A DNA stretch of 64,000 nt from positions 62,001-126,000 of the forward strand of contig JBGAKC010000009.1 of assembly GCA_044224605.1 (NCBI GenBank), given 5' to 3'. A program made the position numbers and the translations under genes. Within the stretch, counting starts at the first letter, position 1, and each line of letters opens with the position of its first letter. Origin of the DNA: UBA7672 sp044224605. GTDB lineage: Bacteria > Pseudomonadota > Alphaproteobacteria > Caulobacterales > Hyphomonadaceae. Of this stretch, positions 17,306 to 26,101 are shown one piece after another. The notes beneath the pieces are model-generated. The model searched no databases, was not told where the DNA came from, and worked only from the letters and a program-made list of their open reading frames with translations.

Positions 17306-18080
17306 AACCCCACGAGACGCTGGCCGTGGGAAAGAGGTGTCTGCACTTCGTAGGACAGCTGGAAATCTTCCCACTTGATTAGAGCGTCCTAGACAGAAAT
17401 ATCGTGGGATTGCGCTCCCCAGATCCGGCCGGGGAAATTGGGGGCGTAAGATGCCCCGCATGACACAGGCACGAACACACGCAAATGAGGTCGGCTCTCC
17501 CTCGCCAAGTCAGCTCTGGTTGACAGCGATGCTGCGCGTCTTCGTCGAGCTTGTGCTTCACGTTGTCTCGACCTTCCAGATAAAACGCAACCGCCCGCCC
17601 TGTGAATTGCGCACGGGTCAGGTGGACGCGATTGTGCCCCGAATGAAGAACGACGCCCAACAACAGGAAACACTCGCTGTCCAGCAAGACAGCTCCCTCC
17701 CGTATCCGCATGTGGACTTGTCATCCCGGAAGCGCCCAGCGCTATCCGGGACCCAAGTCCTGACATGCGAGCTCGCGGACACATGGTTCCCGGCTCTCCG
17801 CTTCGCTGCGGCCGGATGAGAACAGGGCGCAATGCCTGCTTTGGAAGCGGACCCAAGGTCCGCGTTCCCCGCGAAAGCGGAGATCGAGGAACCACCTCGA
17901 CCCTTGTCGCGGATTGCGGCTGCAGCCGCATGGCGGATCACGCCTTGACGTCAGCCCTTGTCGAAGGACGCGGAGAACACGGACGCAAGAGTCTGGGCAG
18001 AACCCAAGCGCGCACCTAGCGCGCCCAAAATCCAAACCCAACCAACCCTCGGCTACACCGCAGGGAACGCGCCGTAACGC
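17306..18080. other. Non-coding interval, 775 bases
   Basis: No convincing gene. Short open frames exist on both strands but none has a good ribosome-binding site, and none has family-like composition. The right half is built of degenerate repeat material: one copy of the dispersed repeat at 17721-17820, and then a stretch at 17845-17890 with paired GCGGACC/GGTCCGC and CCCCGCGAAAGCGG segments, of the type seen as intergenic palindromes in alphaproteobacteria. No tRNA or riboswitch-like structure was recognised. Confidence 0.6.
17721..17820 (+). repeat. Dispersed ~100-bp palindrome-ended repeat, copy 1
   Basis: Begins TCATCCCGGA and ends GGCCGGATGA, so its ends are imperfect inverted repeats. 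Blocks AGCGCTATCCG and GCTCTCCGCTTCG recur in the same order in the reverse complement of 62221-62317. It lies between gatB and a lipoprotein gene, outside coding sequence. It may be a small non-autonomous element or a repeated intergenic palindrome. Confidence 0.65.
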
Positions 18081-18575
18081 CTATTGCGGCGGCGTCGCCG
18101 GCGCCAGCTGGTCGTCGATTGCGGATTTCACCTTGTCCGGCCAGTCGTCGTCCAGCCCGACACAGTCCCGGCGGAACGAGCCGTCTACGTCCTGGACCAT
18201 GCCCTTGTCGGCCGTCGACGAAACCTCCCAGTCCATCTGGCAGGCCCGCGTCGCGAAGCTGCGCGTGCAAACCGCCATCGGGTCCGGATAGTCCTCGTGC
18301 GCCTCGCCATAGATGCACTCGAAGCCGGCGCCTGCTATCGCTTCGATCGCCGCAGGCCGCGACAGTTTGCCGAGGATCGCCTTCACCCCCGCATTCCAGT
18401 CGGCGTTCAGCTTCTCGCCCGGCTCATGCTGCCAGTCATGCACAGCCTCGAGCGTCTTCAGGTCCGTCGGCATCGCTGCAGCAGGCGCGGGTTCCGGGGC
18501 TGGAGTTGGGGCAGGGGACTGGGCCGGCGAACAGGCCGCCAGAGCCAAGGTAGCCAGCAGGCTCAAGCGCAACAT
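18081..18575 (-). CDS. Small lipoprotein of unknown function
   Basis: A 164-aa protein with a lipoprotein signal (MLRLSLLATLALAAC, lipobox LAAC), a Pro/Ala linker (residues ~20-38) and a mostly polar mature domain containing four further cysteines (FECIYGE, AVCTRSF, ACQMDW, RDCVG) that could form two disulfides. GGAGGA lies seven bases before the ATG at 18575; an ATG at 18593 lacks such support. I do not recognise the family. It is divergent from queA. Confidence 0.75.
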   Translation of the reverse strand: MLRLSLLATLALAACSPAQSPAPTPAPEPAPAAAMPTDLKTLEAVHDWQHEPGEKLNADWNAGVKAILGKLSRPAAIEAIAGAGFECIYGEAHEDYPDPMAVCTRSFATRACQMDWEVSSTADKGMVQDVDGSFRRDCVGLDDDWPDKVKSAIDDQLAPATPPQ

Positions 18576-18665
18576 GATGACGTCCTCCCACATTCACCAT
18601 ACCCGAAATCCAGGCGGTGCAAGGGCGGACTGGCGCCCGAAGCTGTTCCCCGCTATGGGCGCCGC

Positions 18666-19718
18666 ATGAAGCTGTCGGACTTCGATTTTGACCTGCCGGA
18701 GGAGCTGATCGCGCTGCGACCGGCCGTTCCCCGCGATTCCGCCCGGCTTCTTGTCGTCCGTGGACGCGAAGGGAAACTCGAGGACCGCACCGTCCGCGAT
18801 CTCCCCCAGTTGCTGAAAGCTGGCGACATCTTGGTCGCCAACGACACACGCGTCTTGCAGGCCGCCCTGCTGGGCAAACGTGCTTCCCGCGCTGAAGGTC
18901 CCGATGTCGAGATCGAAGTGAACCTCAACAGCCGTGTATCGCCCTTTGAATGGTCGGCCTTCGCCCGGCCGGGCAAGCGGTTGAAGGAGGGAGACACCAT
19001 CGCCTTCGCCAACGGCCTCATGGCGATCGTCATATCCAAGTCGGATGCCGAAGTGCGTCTCGGTTTCAACCGGAGCGGCGCCGCCCTCGATGTCGCGATC
19101 GACGCGGCAGGCGACATGCCCATCCCGCCCTATATCGCTTCGAAACGTCCGGCCGACGCCCAGGACGCCAGCGACTACCAGACCCTCTTCGCCCGCGAGA
19201 CCGGCTCCGTCGCCGCGCCCACCGCCGGCCTTCACTTCACGCCCGAACTTCTCGCAGCACTTGCGACCGCCGGCATCCAGCGCACGAACGTCACGCTCCA
19301 CGTCAACGCAGGCACCTTCCTTCCCGTGAAATCGGAAGACATCAGCGAACACCGCATGCACGCCGAGCAGGCCGAACTCTCCCAGCCCGCCGCTGACGCC
19401 ATCCTCGCCGCCCGCGCCGCTGGCGGCCTCTGCATCCCGATCGGCACCACGGCCTTGCGCACGCTGGAAAGCGCCGCTGCTTCCGGTTCGCTGGCGGCCT
19501 ACAGCGCCGCCACCTCCATCTTCATCACCCCGGGCTACAGGTTCCGCGTGGCCGATGGCTTGATGACGAACTTCCACCTTCCCAAATCGACGCTTTTCAT
19601 GCTGGTGAGCGCAATGATGGGTCTCGACGTCATGAAACGCGCCTATGCCCACGCCGTGAAGGAACGTTACCGCTTCTTCTCGTACGGCGACGCTTGCCTG
19701 TTGCTTCCCAATGGCTGA
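18666..19718 (+). CDS. queA: tRNA ribosyltransferase-isomerase QueA
   Basis: QueA transfers the ribosyl moiety of S-adenosylmethionine to 7-aminomethyl-7-deazaguanine in tRNA, giving epoxyqueuosine. It is 350 aa from the ATG at 18666. Family stretches are FDFDLPEELIALRP, LVANDTRVLQAAL, ETGSVAAPTAGLHFT, TLHVNAGTFLPV, GTTALRTLES, and TNFHLPKSTLFMLVSAM. A longer in-phase frame reaching 18084 is only antisense to the lipoprotein gene. It overlaps tgt by eight bases, so the two queuosine genes form an operon. Confidence 0.96.
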   Translation: MKLSDFDFDLPEELIALRPAVPRDSARLLVVRGREGKLEDRTVRDLPQLLKAGDILVANDTRVLQAALLGKRASRAEGPDVEIEVNLNSRVSPFEWSAFARPGKRLKEGDTIAFANGLMAIVISKSDAEVRLGFNRSGAALDVAIDAAGDMPIPPYIASKRPADAQDASDYQTLFARETGSVAAPTAGLHFTPELLAALATAGIQRTNVTLHVNAGTFLPVKSEDISEHRMHAEQAELSQPAADAILAARAAGGLCIPIGTTALRTLESAAASGSLAAYSAATSIFITPGYRFRVADGLMTNFHLPKSTLFMLVSAMMGLDVMKRAYAHAVKERYRFFSYGDACLLLPNG

Positions 19719-20847
19719 GTTCCCGTTCCACGTAAGCGCCACGGATGGCGATGCGCGCACCGGCCGCCTGTCGACCCCGCGCGGCGACATCGCCACGCCC
19801 GCCTTCATGCCGGTCGGCACCGCAGGAACGGTGAAGGCCATGTTCCTGGACGACGTCCGCTCTGCCGGAACCGACATCATCCTCGGCAACACCTATCACC
19901 TGATGCTTCGCCCCACGGCCGAGCGCGTCCGCAAGCTCGGCGGGCTCCATCGCTTCATGGGCTGGAGCTACCCGATCCTTACCGATAGTGGCGGCTTCCA
20001 GGTTTTCTCCCTCTCCGAGCTCCGCAAGATGAAGGAGGAAGGCGTCGAATTCCGCTCGCACATCGACGGGTCGTCGCACTTCCTCTCGCCTGAACGCTCC
20101 ATCGAGATCCAGTCGGACCTGCTGGGCTCGGACATCGCTATGCAGCTGGACGAATGCGTAGCCAATCCGTGCGAATACGCGCCAGCCGCCGCCGCCATGC
20201 GCCTCTCCGCCCGCTGGGGCGAGCGATCGAAGAAATACTTCGGCCAGCGCGATCACCAGTCGCTGTTCGGCATCGTGCAAGGTTCGACCTTTGCTGACCT
20301 TCGCGTCGAGAGCGCCCAGCGCGTCGTCGAGACCGGCTTCGATGGCTACGCCATCGGCGGCCTGGCCGTCGGCGAGGGCCATGAGGCCATGTGCGACACG
20401 ATCAGCCTCACGACACCACACCTGCCGAAAGATCGCCCGCGTTACCTGATGGGCGTCGGCAAGCCGATCGATATCGTGGAAGCCGTCGCGCGTGGTGTCG
20501 ACATGTTTGACTGCGTGCTCCCCACGCGCTCGGGCCGCCACGGCCAGGCGTGGACTTGGGACGGACCGATCAACCTGAAGAACGCAAAATTCGCCGAAGA
20601 CGATGAGCCGATCAATTCGTCCTCGGCCTGCGCCGCCAGTCGCGACTACTCGAAGGCCTACCTCAACCATCTGTTCAAGGCGGGCGAGTATCTGGGGCCG
20701 ATGCTACTCTCCTGGCACAACATCGCCTTCTTCCAGGAGATGATGGCCGCCATGCGCCATGCTATCGCCGAAGGGCGCTTCGAGGCATGGCGTTCGAATG
20801 TGCGGGCGCGCTGGCTCGAACGGGATGAGGATCAGTCTTCGGGCTGA
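19711..20847 (+). CDS. tgt: tRNA-guanine transglycosylase
   Basis: Tgt exchanges guanine-34 for preQ1 in tRNAs with GUN anticodons. It is 378 aa. Substrate-pocket stretches are present: DSGGFQVFSL, QLDECVANP, FGIVQG, GGLAVGEGHE and the nucleophile region MFDCVLPTR. The structural zinc site is abnormal: where the family has CxCxxC, the protein reads SSACAASRDYS at ~307-317, keeping only the middle Cys; the distal His (SWHN) is retained. Either zinc binding is altered or lost. It ends 16 bases inside the convergent lipoprotein gene. Confidence 0.93.
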   Translation: MAEFPFHVSATDGDARTGRLSTPRGDIATPAFMPVGTAGTVKAMFLDDVRSAGTDIILGNTYHLMLRPTAERVRKLGGLHRFMGWSYPILTDSGGFQVFSLSELRKMKEEGVEFRSHIDGSSHFLSPERSIEIQSDLLGSDIAMQLDECVANPCEYAPAAAAMRLSARWGERSKKYFGQRDHQSLFGIVQGSTFADLRVESAQRVVETGFDGYAIGGLAVGEGHEAMCDTISLTTPHLPKDRPRYLMGVGKPIDIVEAVARGVDMFDCVLPTRSGRHGQAWTWDGPINLKNAKFAEDDEPINSSSACAASRDYSKAYLNHLFKAGEYLGPMLLSWHNIAFFQEMMAAMRHAIAEGRFEAWRSNVRARWLERDEDQSSG

Positions 20848-21401
20848 ACCGTTCCGCGATACTCGATCTTGGGTTGCACGGGTGCGCCAGCGTTCGGTTC
20901 AGGCGCGGCAGGCGGCGCACAACCAAGGTGAGCGCCCACGCCCTTGAGATATGCCCGCCGGGCGACGCCCCGCTCATAGGCCGCGCGCAGCTTGCGCTCG
21001 TGAGCCGACGCCCCGGTCGCCTCGCGCACGATGGACCGGAAGGGAATGAAATCCGACATGGTCGAGGACACCGCTCCAAGCGTCACATTGGCGGCGCCCG
21101 AGCCGGCTTTATCGGACAGGGTAGCCTCCGGCTGGGGAGGCGCGTCGGAATCCGGGCCGAGTATGTTCGTGAGTTCGACAACGGATGCGGCGATCGCCTT
21201 GCAGGTGACAACCGGGATGGGCTCGTAGGGTGACTTGATGGCTTCCAGCAGCGGTGGAACCTCAATGCGCCTCAGGTTCAGGTCTGTCAGAGGCGACATG
21301 GCTGCATCGGGTAGACCCGCCTGGGTCTTGCTGACCGCCGTCTCGCACGCAGCCAGGCCGACAAAGCCCAGAATTATCCCCAGTTTCCCCGCCCATTTCA
21401 T
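20832..21401 (-). CDS. Lipoprotein of unknown function
   Basis: A 189-aa protein with a lipoprotein signal peptide (MKWAGKLGIILGFVGLAAC). The mature part has helical regions (LLEAIKSPYEPIPVVTCKAI, IAASVVELTNILG) and a Pro-rich end. The stretch GAHLGC near residue 165 could pair with the Cys in VTCKAI. A repeated, related layout (two conserved Cys, a small-residue middle segment) suggests a real secreted protein, but I recognise no family. Its 3' end overlaps the 3' end of tgt by 16 bases. Confidence 0.7.
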   Translation of the reverse strand: MKWAGKLGIILGFVGLAACETAVSKTQAGLPDAAMSPLTDLNLRRIEVPPLLEAIKSPYEPIPVVTCKAIAASVVELTNILGPDSDAPPQPEATLSDKAGSGAANVTLGAVSSTMSDFIPFRSIVREATGASAHERKLRAAYERGVARRAYLKGVGAHLGCAPPAAPEPNAGAPVQPKIEYRGTVQPED

Positions 21402-21537
21402 AGCTCAAGTCCCCTGCTATTGGGCTTTTCTAGCATGTTTGCAGCCCGTTTCGGATCCCATCCAGAAATTCCCCAGGTGCGGCCTTTCCTACGTTGACCC
21501 CAGCGGAATCGAACACTAGGTTCCGCCGCTCTTGAGA

Positions 21538-21613
<76 letters not shown>

Positions 21614-21807
21614 AGGCTTTCCTTCAACTTCAGATGCCTTTGCGGACCGCTGGCCCACAGCCTGTCTTGCCCCATTTTCTCCTGTGATGGCCGTCTGTCC
21701 AACGGCGCTTCGAACGCCCGCCGGCTTCCTTGACCCCGAGCCGCGGCGCACGTCAGCATGTCGAGATGGGCCCCGTAGGCGACTTCGTCTTGCCAGGGAG
21801 AATTGGA

Positions 21808-24192
21808 ATGTCTGAAGGTGAGAAGTCGTCGCCGGTCGGCAAGGTGGTCCGCGCCGCCTTGCTGGTCTCCCTGACAACAGCGACGCTCGCCGCCTGCGCC
21901 AGCGGCGGGGGTGGATCGTCTCCGCCCGTATCGCCGCCAATTCTTCCGCCATCACCTCCGCCCCCGCCACCCCCGCCGCCTGCGCCACCACCTCCGCCCC
22001 CGCCGCCAGCTTCGTTCTTCGAGACGCCGGAGTACCTCGGCTCGAATTTCACCAGCGGAAACCGGCCCGGCCTCGCACAGATCCACGCCTCCTCAGCCTA
22101 CGCTGCCGGCGCCACCGGGCAGGGCATTGTCGTGGCGGTGATCGACACGGGCGTGGACACATCGATCAGCGAACTGACGGGGCAGATCGCGGGTACGCAG
22201 GATGTGCTGGCGGCCAATCGCCTCTCAACTGATATCGATACCGATGGGCACGGGACCATGGTCACCAGCGTGATCGTGGCCAACAAGAATAATGTCGGCA
22301 CCCACGGCGTCGCCTACGAAGCCAAGGCGCTGGCTATCCGTGCGGACACGCATGCGTCCTGCCAAGACACAACTCCCGATGGAGGCTGCTCGTTCAACGA
22401 CAACGCTTTGGTCTCGGCGATCAACTATGCGGTCTCGCACGGGGCCAAGATCATCAACATGTCCCTCGGCGGCGATGTCGACATGGATCAAACACTTGAA
22501 AATGCAATCCGCAACGCAGCCGCACAGGGCGTACTCTTTGTCATCGCCGCCGGAAACGAAGGAGCCGCTCCGACCGGAACCGATCCGGCCAAGGGAACGT
22601 CGCCGACCGAGCCAGCCTACATAGCGGGCGAGGCGCAATCGCTGGGCCGCGTCGTGGCCGTCGGAGCAGTCGACCGCAATGGCGCCATGCCGACCTTCTC
22701 CAACCGGGCGGGGCAGACTGCGAGTTACTATCTATTGGCGCCCGGCGTCTCCGTCGTGGTGGCCGGTCTCGACGACAATATCAGACGCCCGGGACTGCCG
22801 ACATGTTCAGCTACTGTCACTTCGAATTGCAACGATGCTGATACGGACGGCAACTACTGGTCTGCAAGCGGCACATCCTTCGCGGCGCCGCATGTTGCGG
22901 GGGCGCTTGCCCTGATGCTCGACCTGTTCCCGAACATCACGCCGGAAAACGCGCTCGCCGCGCTGCTGGAGAGCGCTGACGACTATGTCACGACATCGCC
23001 GGACGCCATTCTCGGGATCAATGCCGGTACGGGAACCGACGCGGTTGGCGGCCGGGGGATTCTGAATCTCCAGCGCGCCTTCTCGCCGATGGGCACAAGC
23101 AGTTTCAATTTCGACGGTCGGCACGTGGAACTCGCCACCGCGCTCGCACCGGCTCGAGGCGCGCTTGGCGACTGGGTCGAGAATTCCGGCGTGTTCAACG
23201 GCCTGGTCTTCCAGGACAAGTTCGAACGCGGCTTCCGCATCGACAACACGCACATGATGGCCGCTCGCGCGCCGTTCAACGATTTCACGCTCCGAGCCGA
23301 TTATGCACGGGGACAGGCGCGTGCGGTTGCTCTCGGCGATGCACAGCTGTCGTGGTTCAATGCCCCGCACCCGGTCTACGACCCACGCACGCCATGGGCG
23401 GAAGCGCCGGACGCCACCTTCCAGCTCAGCTACTCGCTATCCAACGCCCGGATGTCGATTGGCCGTGGCGGCGGGCCGGAACGTTTGACGCCCGGCCTGA
23501 CACTGGTCGATGACGCTTCCGGTCCGGCAACGCTCGGCTCAGGTGACAGCTGGAGCAGCTATGCCCAGTCGTTCGGTCCCATGGTTCTGGACGTTCGCGC
23601 CTCCAACGGCCTGACCCGCAGCGCCAGCAGTTTCGGCATCGGCACAGGCGGGGTGGACTGGAAGGTTCGTGTCGGCTTTGCCGCCCTAAAAGACACAGTG
23701 ACCGCACTGGGCGGCGCCTTCCAGAGCCGCTTTGGCGGCGATGATGGCACGCGCATGTCGGCCATGAGTATCGAGGGCCGCAGGGATTTCGGCGCCTGGA
23801 CTCTTTCCGGTTCGGTTGAAGCCGCCAACGCGCGGATGGACGCGCTTGATGTCTCCGGTCTCTGGACCAGCGCATGGTCGGCCAGCGCCGAGCATCCGCT
23901 CCTCGGTGGCGCGCTGCGTTTCAGCGTGGCGCAACCTCGCCGCGCGGAAGGCGGGCAACTGACCTTCAATGCGCCCATCGAAGTTACGAAGACAGGCGCG
24001 ATCGTCTACGAGCTGCGCAATGCCGGACTCACGCCATCCGGGCGCGAAATCGACCTAGAAACCGCCTGGGTCGTGCCGCTCGGCTATCTCACGACGTTCG
24101 AGATTGCGGCAGCCTTGTCAACGCAACCGAACCACATCGCCTCCGCCGAACCGGAATCCGCGGCGTGGTTTAGTCTGCGTCACAACTGGTAG
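21808..24192 (+). CDS. Surface lipoprotein serine protease, subtilisin (S8) type with C-terminal barrel-like region
   Basis: A 794-aa protein from the ATG at 21808 (GGGAG upstream). The order is: lipoprotein signal with Cys30 (LAAC), a Gly/Ser and then almost pure Pro spacer (~38-67), and a subtilase domain with the triad D113 (VIDTGVD), H148 (DGHGT), S357 (SGTSFAAPHVAG) and oxyanion Asn250 (AAGNEG). The last ~350 residues are rich in alternating hydrophobic strands and end in ...SLRHNW, a terminal aromatic typical of outer-membrane beta-barrels. The layout resembles NalP-type lipoprotein autotransporters; the barrel is inferred, not proven. Confidence 0.85.
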   Translation: MSEGEKSSPVGKVVRAALLVSLTTATLAACASGGGGSSPPVSPPILPPSPPPPPPPPPAPPPPPPPPASFFETPEYLGSNFTSGNRPGLAQIHASSAYAAGATGQGIVVAVIDTGVDTSISELTGQIAGTQDVLAANRLSTDIDTDGHGTMVTSVIVANKNNVGTHGVAYEAKALAIRADTHASCQDTTPDGGCSFNDNALVSAINYAVSHGAKIINMSLGGDVDMDQTLENAIRNAAAQGVLFVIAAGNEGAAPTGTDPAKGTSPTEPAYIAGEAQSLGRVVAVGAVDRNGAMPTFSNRAGQTASYYLLAPGVSVVVAGLDDNIRRPGLPTCSATVTSNCNDADTDGNYWSASGTSFAAPHVAGALALMLDLFPNITPENALAALLESADDYVTTSPDAILGINAGTGTDAVGGRGILNLQRAFSPMGTSSFNFDGRHVELATALAPARGALGDWVENSGVFNGLVFQDKFERGFRIDNTHMMAARAPFNDFTLRADYARGQARAVALGDAQLSWFNAPHPVYDPRTPWAEAPDATFQLSYSLSNARMSIGRGGGPERLTPGLTLVDDASGPATLGSGDSWSSYAQSFGPMVLDVRASNGLTRSASSFGIGTGGVDWKVRVGFAALKDTVTALGGAFQSRFGGDDGTRMSAMSIEGRRDFGAWTLSGSVEAANARMDALDVSGLWTSAWSASAEHPLLGGALRFSVAQPRRAEGGQLTFNAPIEVTKTGAIVYELRNAGLTPSGREIDLETAWVVPLGYLTTFEIAAALSTQPNHIASAEPESAAWFSLRHNW

Positions 24193-24195
24193 CGC

Positions 24196-26019
24196 CTACA
24201 GCTCCCGCCCGACCGGGTAGAGCAAGTAGCGGTCGTCGTAGAACGGGCTGCGCTCGTAGAAGAACTGAAGACGGCGGAGGGGTGAGGCGGCGAAGTCCTT
24301 GTCGTCCCTGAGACGCTTCTCGAATTCGGCTTTGAGCACTGGATCGCTTGCAAGCATCTGCTCCGCCATCGGTGCGATGGCGTAGGGCTCCATGTATTCG
24401 ACGCGCTGGAGGATTTCCAAGAAGAAACCCCAGGCGAAGAACGAGTCCTCGCTTTCCGGCTCCAGCAGATAGGCGGCGAGGGCGCCGAGCGGCTGGTCGG
24501 TCGACACGCGCACCGAACCCGGCGGGAACGTCACCTTCCGCGTGCTGTGCGAAAAGCCGTCAGCCGTTACCGGAACGCGCCCTTCCGAGGGCGCCGACGC
24601 CTTGAATCCAGCCAGGCGGATCATATCGACCTCGACCTCCTGTGCCTTCTTGATCGTCTCGACGGCGATCCCGTGCGCCTTCAGGCGCGCGATCACATCG
24701 GTCTTGTTCGCCGGCACCCAGTAGGCCTTCGGAACATCGAGCTGCAGTCCCGGCTCGGAGCCATAGACCGGGATTTTCACGGCCGGCCCAGGCTTGCCCG
24801 TCCAGCGCATCGTCTTGCCGCCGGTCGCAGGCGAATTCGCCTCGGCGCCCTGGATAGTGAGGAAGTCGAACCAGAAGACCGGGTCCGCCTTTTGCTTCCA
24901 GTTGGCTGCCACTGTCTTGGGCCGCAGTGCACGATCGGCTGCCGTCGCCGCCTTCAGCGACTTCCCATCGCTGGCCAGCGCTCTGATCGTCGCCTCGAGC
25001 AGAACATATGTCCCGAGCACACGCTGCCGGTATGGCTTGAGCGAATGGTTCTCGACCAGCACGCTGGGAAGCCTGCGCAGGTCGCCATAAGCATGCGAGA
25101 AGCGCGGCGCGAACGCGTTGAGGTCCGTACCTTTCGACAGGTCAGCGTCATCGCGCATGAAGATCAGCGGGCCGGGAATGTGCCCCGCGGCCTTTAGCGC
25201 CGCATCGGCTGTCGGGCGATAGACATCGTTCAGCCATTTGCCGATCGCGGGGCTGTCAGCGTAGAGCCCGTCCCAGCCATCGAAGCCGTAGGTAATGTCA
25301 TACTGGTAGTCCATGCCGTCCGTGACATGCAGGTCGACATAGAAATCGGGGTCGTATTTCCGAATAACACCGAGCAGCGCCTGCATTTCCGGCGCGTCGG
25401 CTTTCATGTAGTCGCGATTGAGGTTGAGATTCTGCGCCGTGTTGCGCCAACCCATGTTGACCGGCCCTCGCTGGTTTGGACGGCTGTAAAGCGACGAGCG
25501 CTCATGTCCGTCCGCATTCAGCACAGGGATGAAAACGATATTGACCTTGTCGATCAGCGCATCGCGTCCCTTGAAACAGATGTCGCGGATCAGCATCAGC
25601 ATCGCGTCCTTGCCGTCGATCTCGCCGGAGTGGATGCCCGCCTGAACCAGGAACACCGGTTTTGATGGCTGAAGGGTCGCCCCGTCCTTGGAGATGATGA
25701 CTGTGTAGAGCTTCCGCCCGTGCGGCGTCGTGCCGATCGCCTCCATGCGCATCAGGGAGGATTGCTTGTCGACCTTCTTCAGCCAGGCGATCGTCTCGTC
25801 ATAGGTAGGCGTAGCGGTCAGCCCCGTCTTTTCCGATGGCGTGATCCACGGATCCTTCGCAGGCGCGATCAGCTTCTCGCTGGCGCCGCTCCAGGCTGGG
25901 GCAGGGGGCAGGAAGATCTGCGGATCGAATTTCGGCGTCTGGGCGTTCGCCATGAAGACGGCTCCAAGGAAGAGGAAAGCGGCGGGTGCGGCGCCAGCAA
26001 TTTGCCTGTGCACGATCAT
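24196..26019 (-). CDS. Secreted M14 family zinc carboxypeptidase
   Basis: A 607-aa exported protein (signal peptide APAAFLFLGAVFMANAQ). M14 zinc ligands are visible: HSGE (AGIHSGEIDG, H130/E133) and a downstream His in FYVDLHVTDG. Between them lie NADGHERSS and the substrate-binding NLNRDYMK. Long C-terminal sequence after the catalytic domain has no clear family. ATG at 26019 is chosen because it directly precedes a signal peptide; longer in-phase frames extend into the divergent M28 gene. It is convergent with the S8 gene (three bases apart). Confidence 0.85.
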   Translation of the reverse strand: MIVHRQIAGAAPAAFLFLGAVFMANAQTPKFDPQIFLPPAPAWSGASEKLIAPAKDPWITPSEKTGLTATPTYDETIAWLKKVDKQSSLMRMEAIGTTPHGRKLYTVIISKDGATLQPSKPVFLVQAGIHSGEIDGKDAMLMLIRDICFKGRDALIDKVNIVFIPVLNADGHERSSLYSRPNQRGPVNMGWRNTAQNLNLNRDYMKADAPEMQALLGVIRKYDPDFYVDLHVTDGMDYQYDITYGFDGWDGLYADSPAIGKWLNDVYRPTADAALKAAGHIPGPLIFMRDDADLSKGTDLNAFAPRFSHAYGDLRRLPSVLVENHSLKPYRQRVLGTYVLLEATIRALASDGKSLKAATAADRALRPKTVAANWKQKADPVFWFDFLTIQGAEANSPATGGKTMRWTGKPGPAVKIPVYGSEPGLQLDVPKAYWVPANKTDVIARLKAHGIAVETIKKAQEVEVDMIRLAGFKASAPSEGRVPVTADGFSHSTRKVTFPPGSVRVSTDQPLGALAAYLLEPESEDSFFAWGFFLEILQRVEYMEPYAIAPMAEQMLASDPVLKAEFEKRLRDDKDFAASPLRRLQFFYERSPFYDDRYLLYPVGREL

Positions 26020-26101
26020 TTCAGGTCCAATCCCCGGCCGCGGTCTTGTGAATGGTTCTACCATGCGCCAAGCATCGTCGCGCAAGATGCGGGAGAGCGC
26101 G

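Noticed and set aside
17379..17711. 110-codon minus-strand frame in the gap after gatB
   Set aside because: No ribosome-binding site, no signal or domain, Cys/His-scattered composition, and it borders repeat sequence. It could be real but I cannot support it.
18084..18665. In-phase 5' extension of queA
   Set aside because: Antisense to the lipoprotein gene at 18081-18575, with no similarity to QueA; the conserved N-terminus starts at 18666.
18594..19892. 432-codon minus-strand frame
   Set aside because: Antisense to queA and the start of tgt; low-complexity Gly/Arg/Asp content.
21920..22010. Polyproline-coding C-rich tract as a possible simple-sequence contingency locus
   Set aside because: Codons vary (CCG, CCA, CCC, CCT) and there is no long homopolymer or perfect repeat, so slippage-driven phase variation is not supported.
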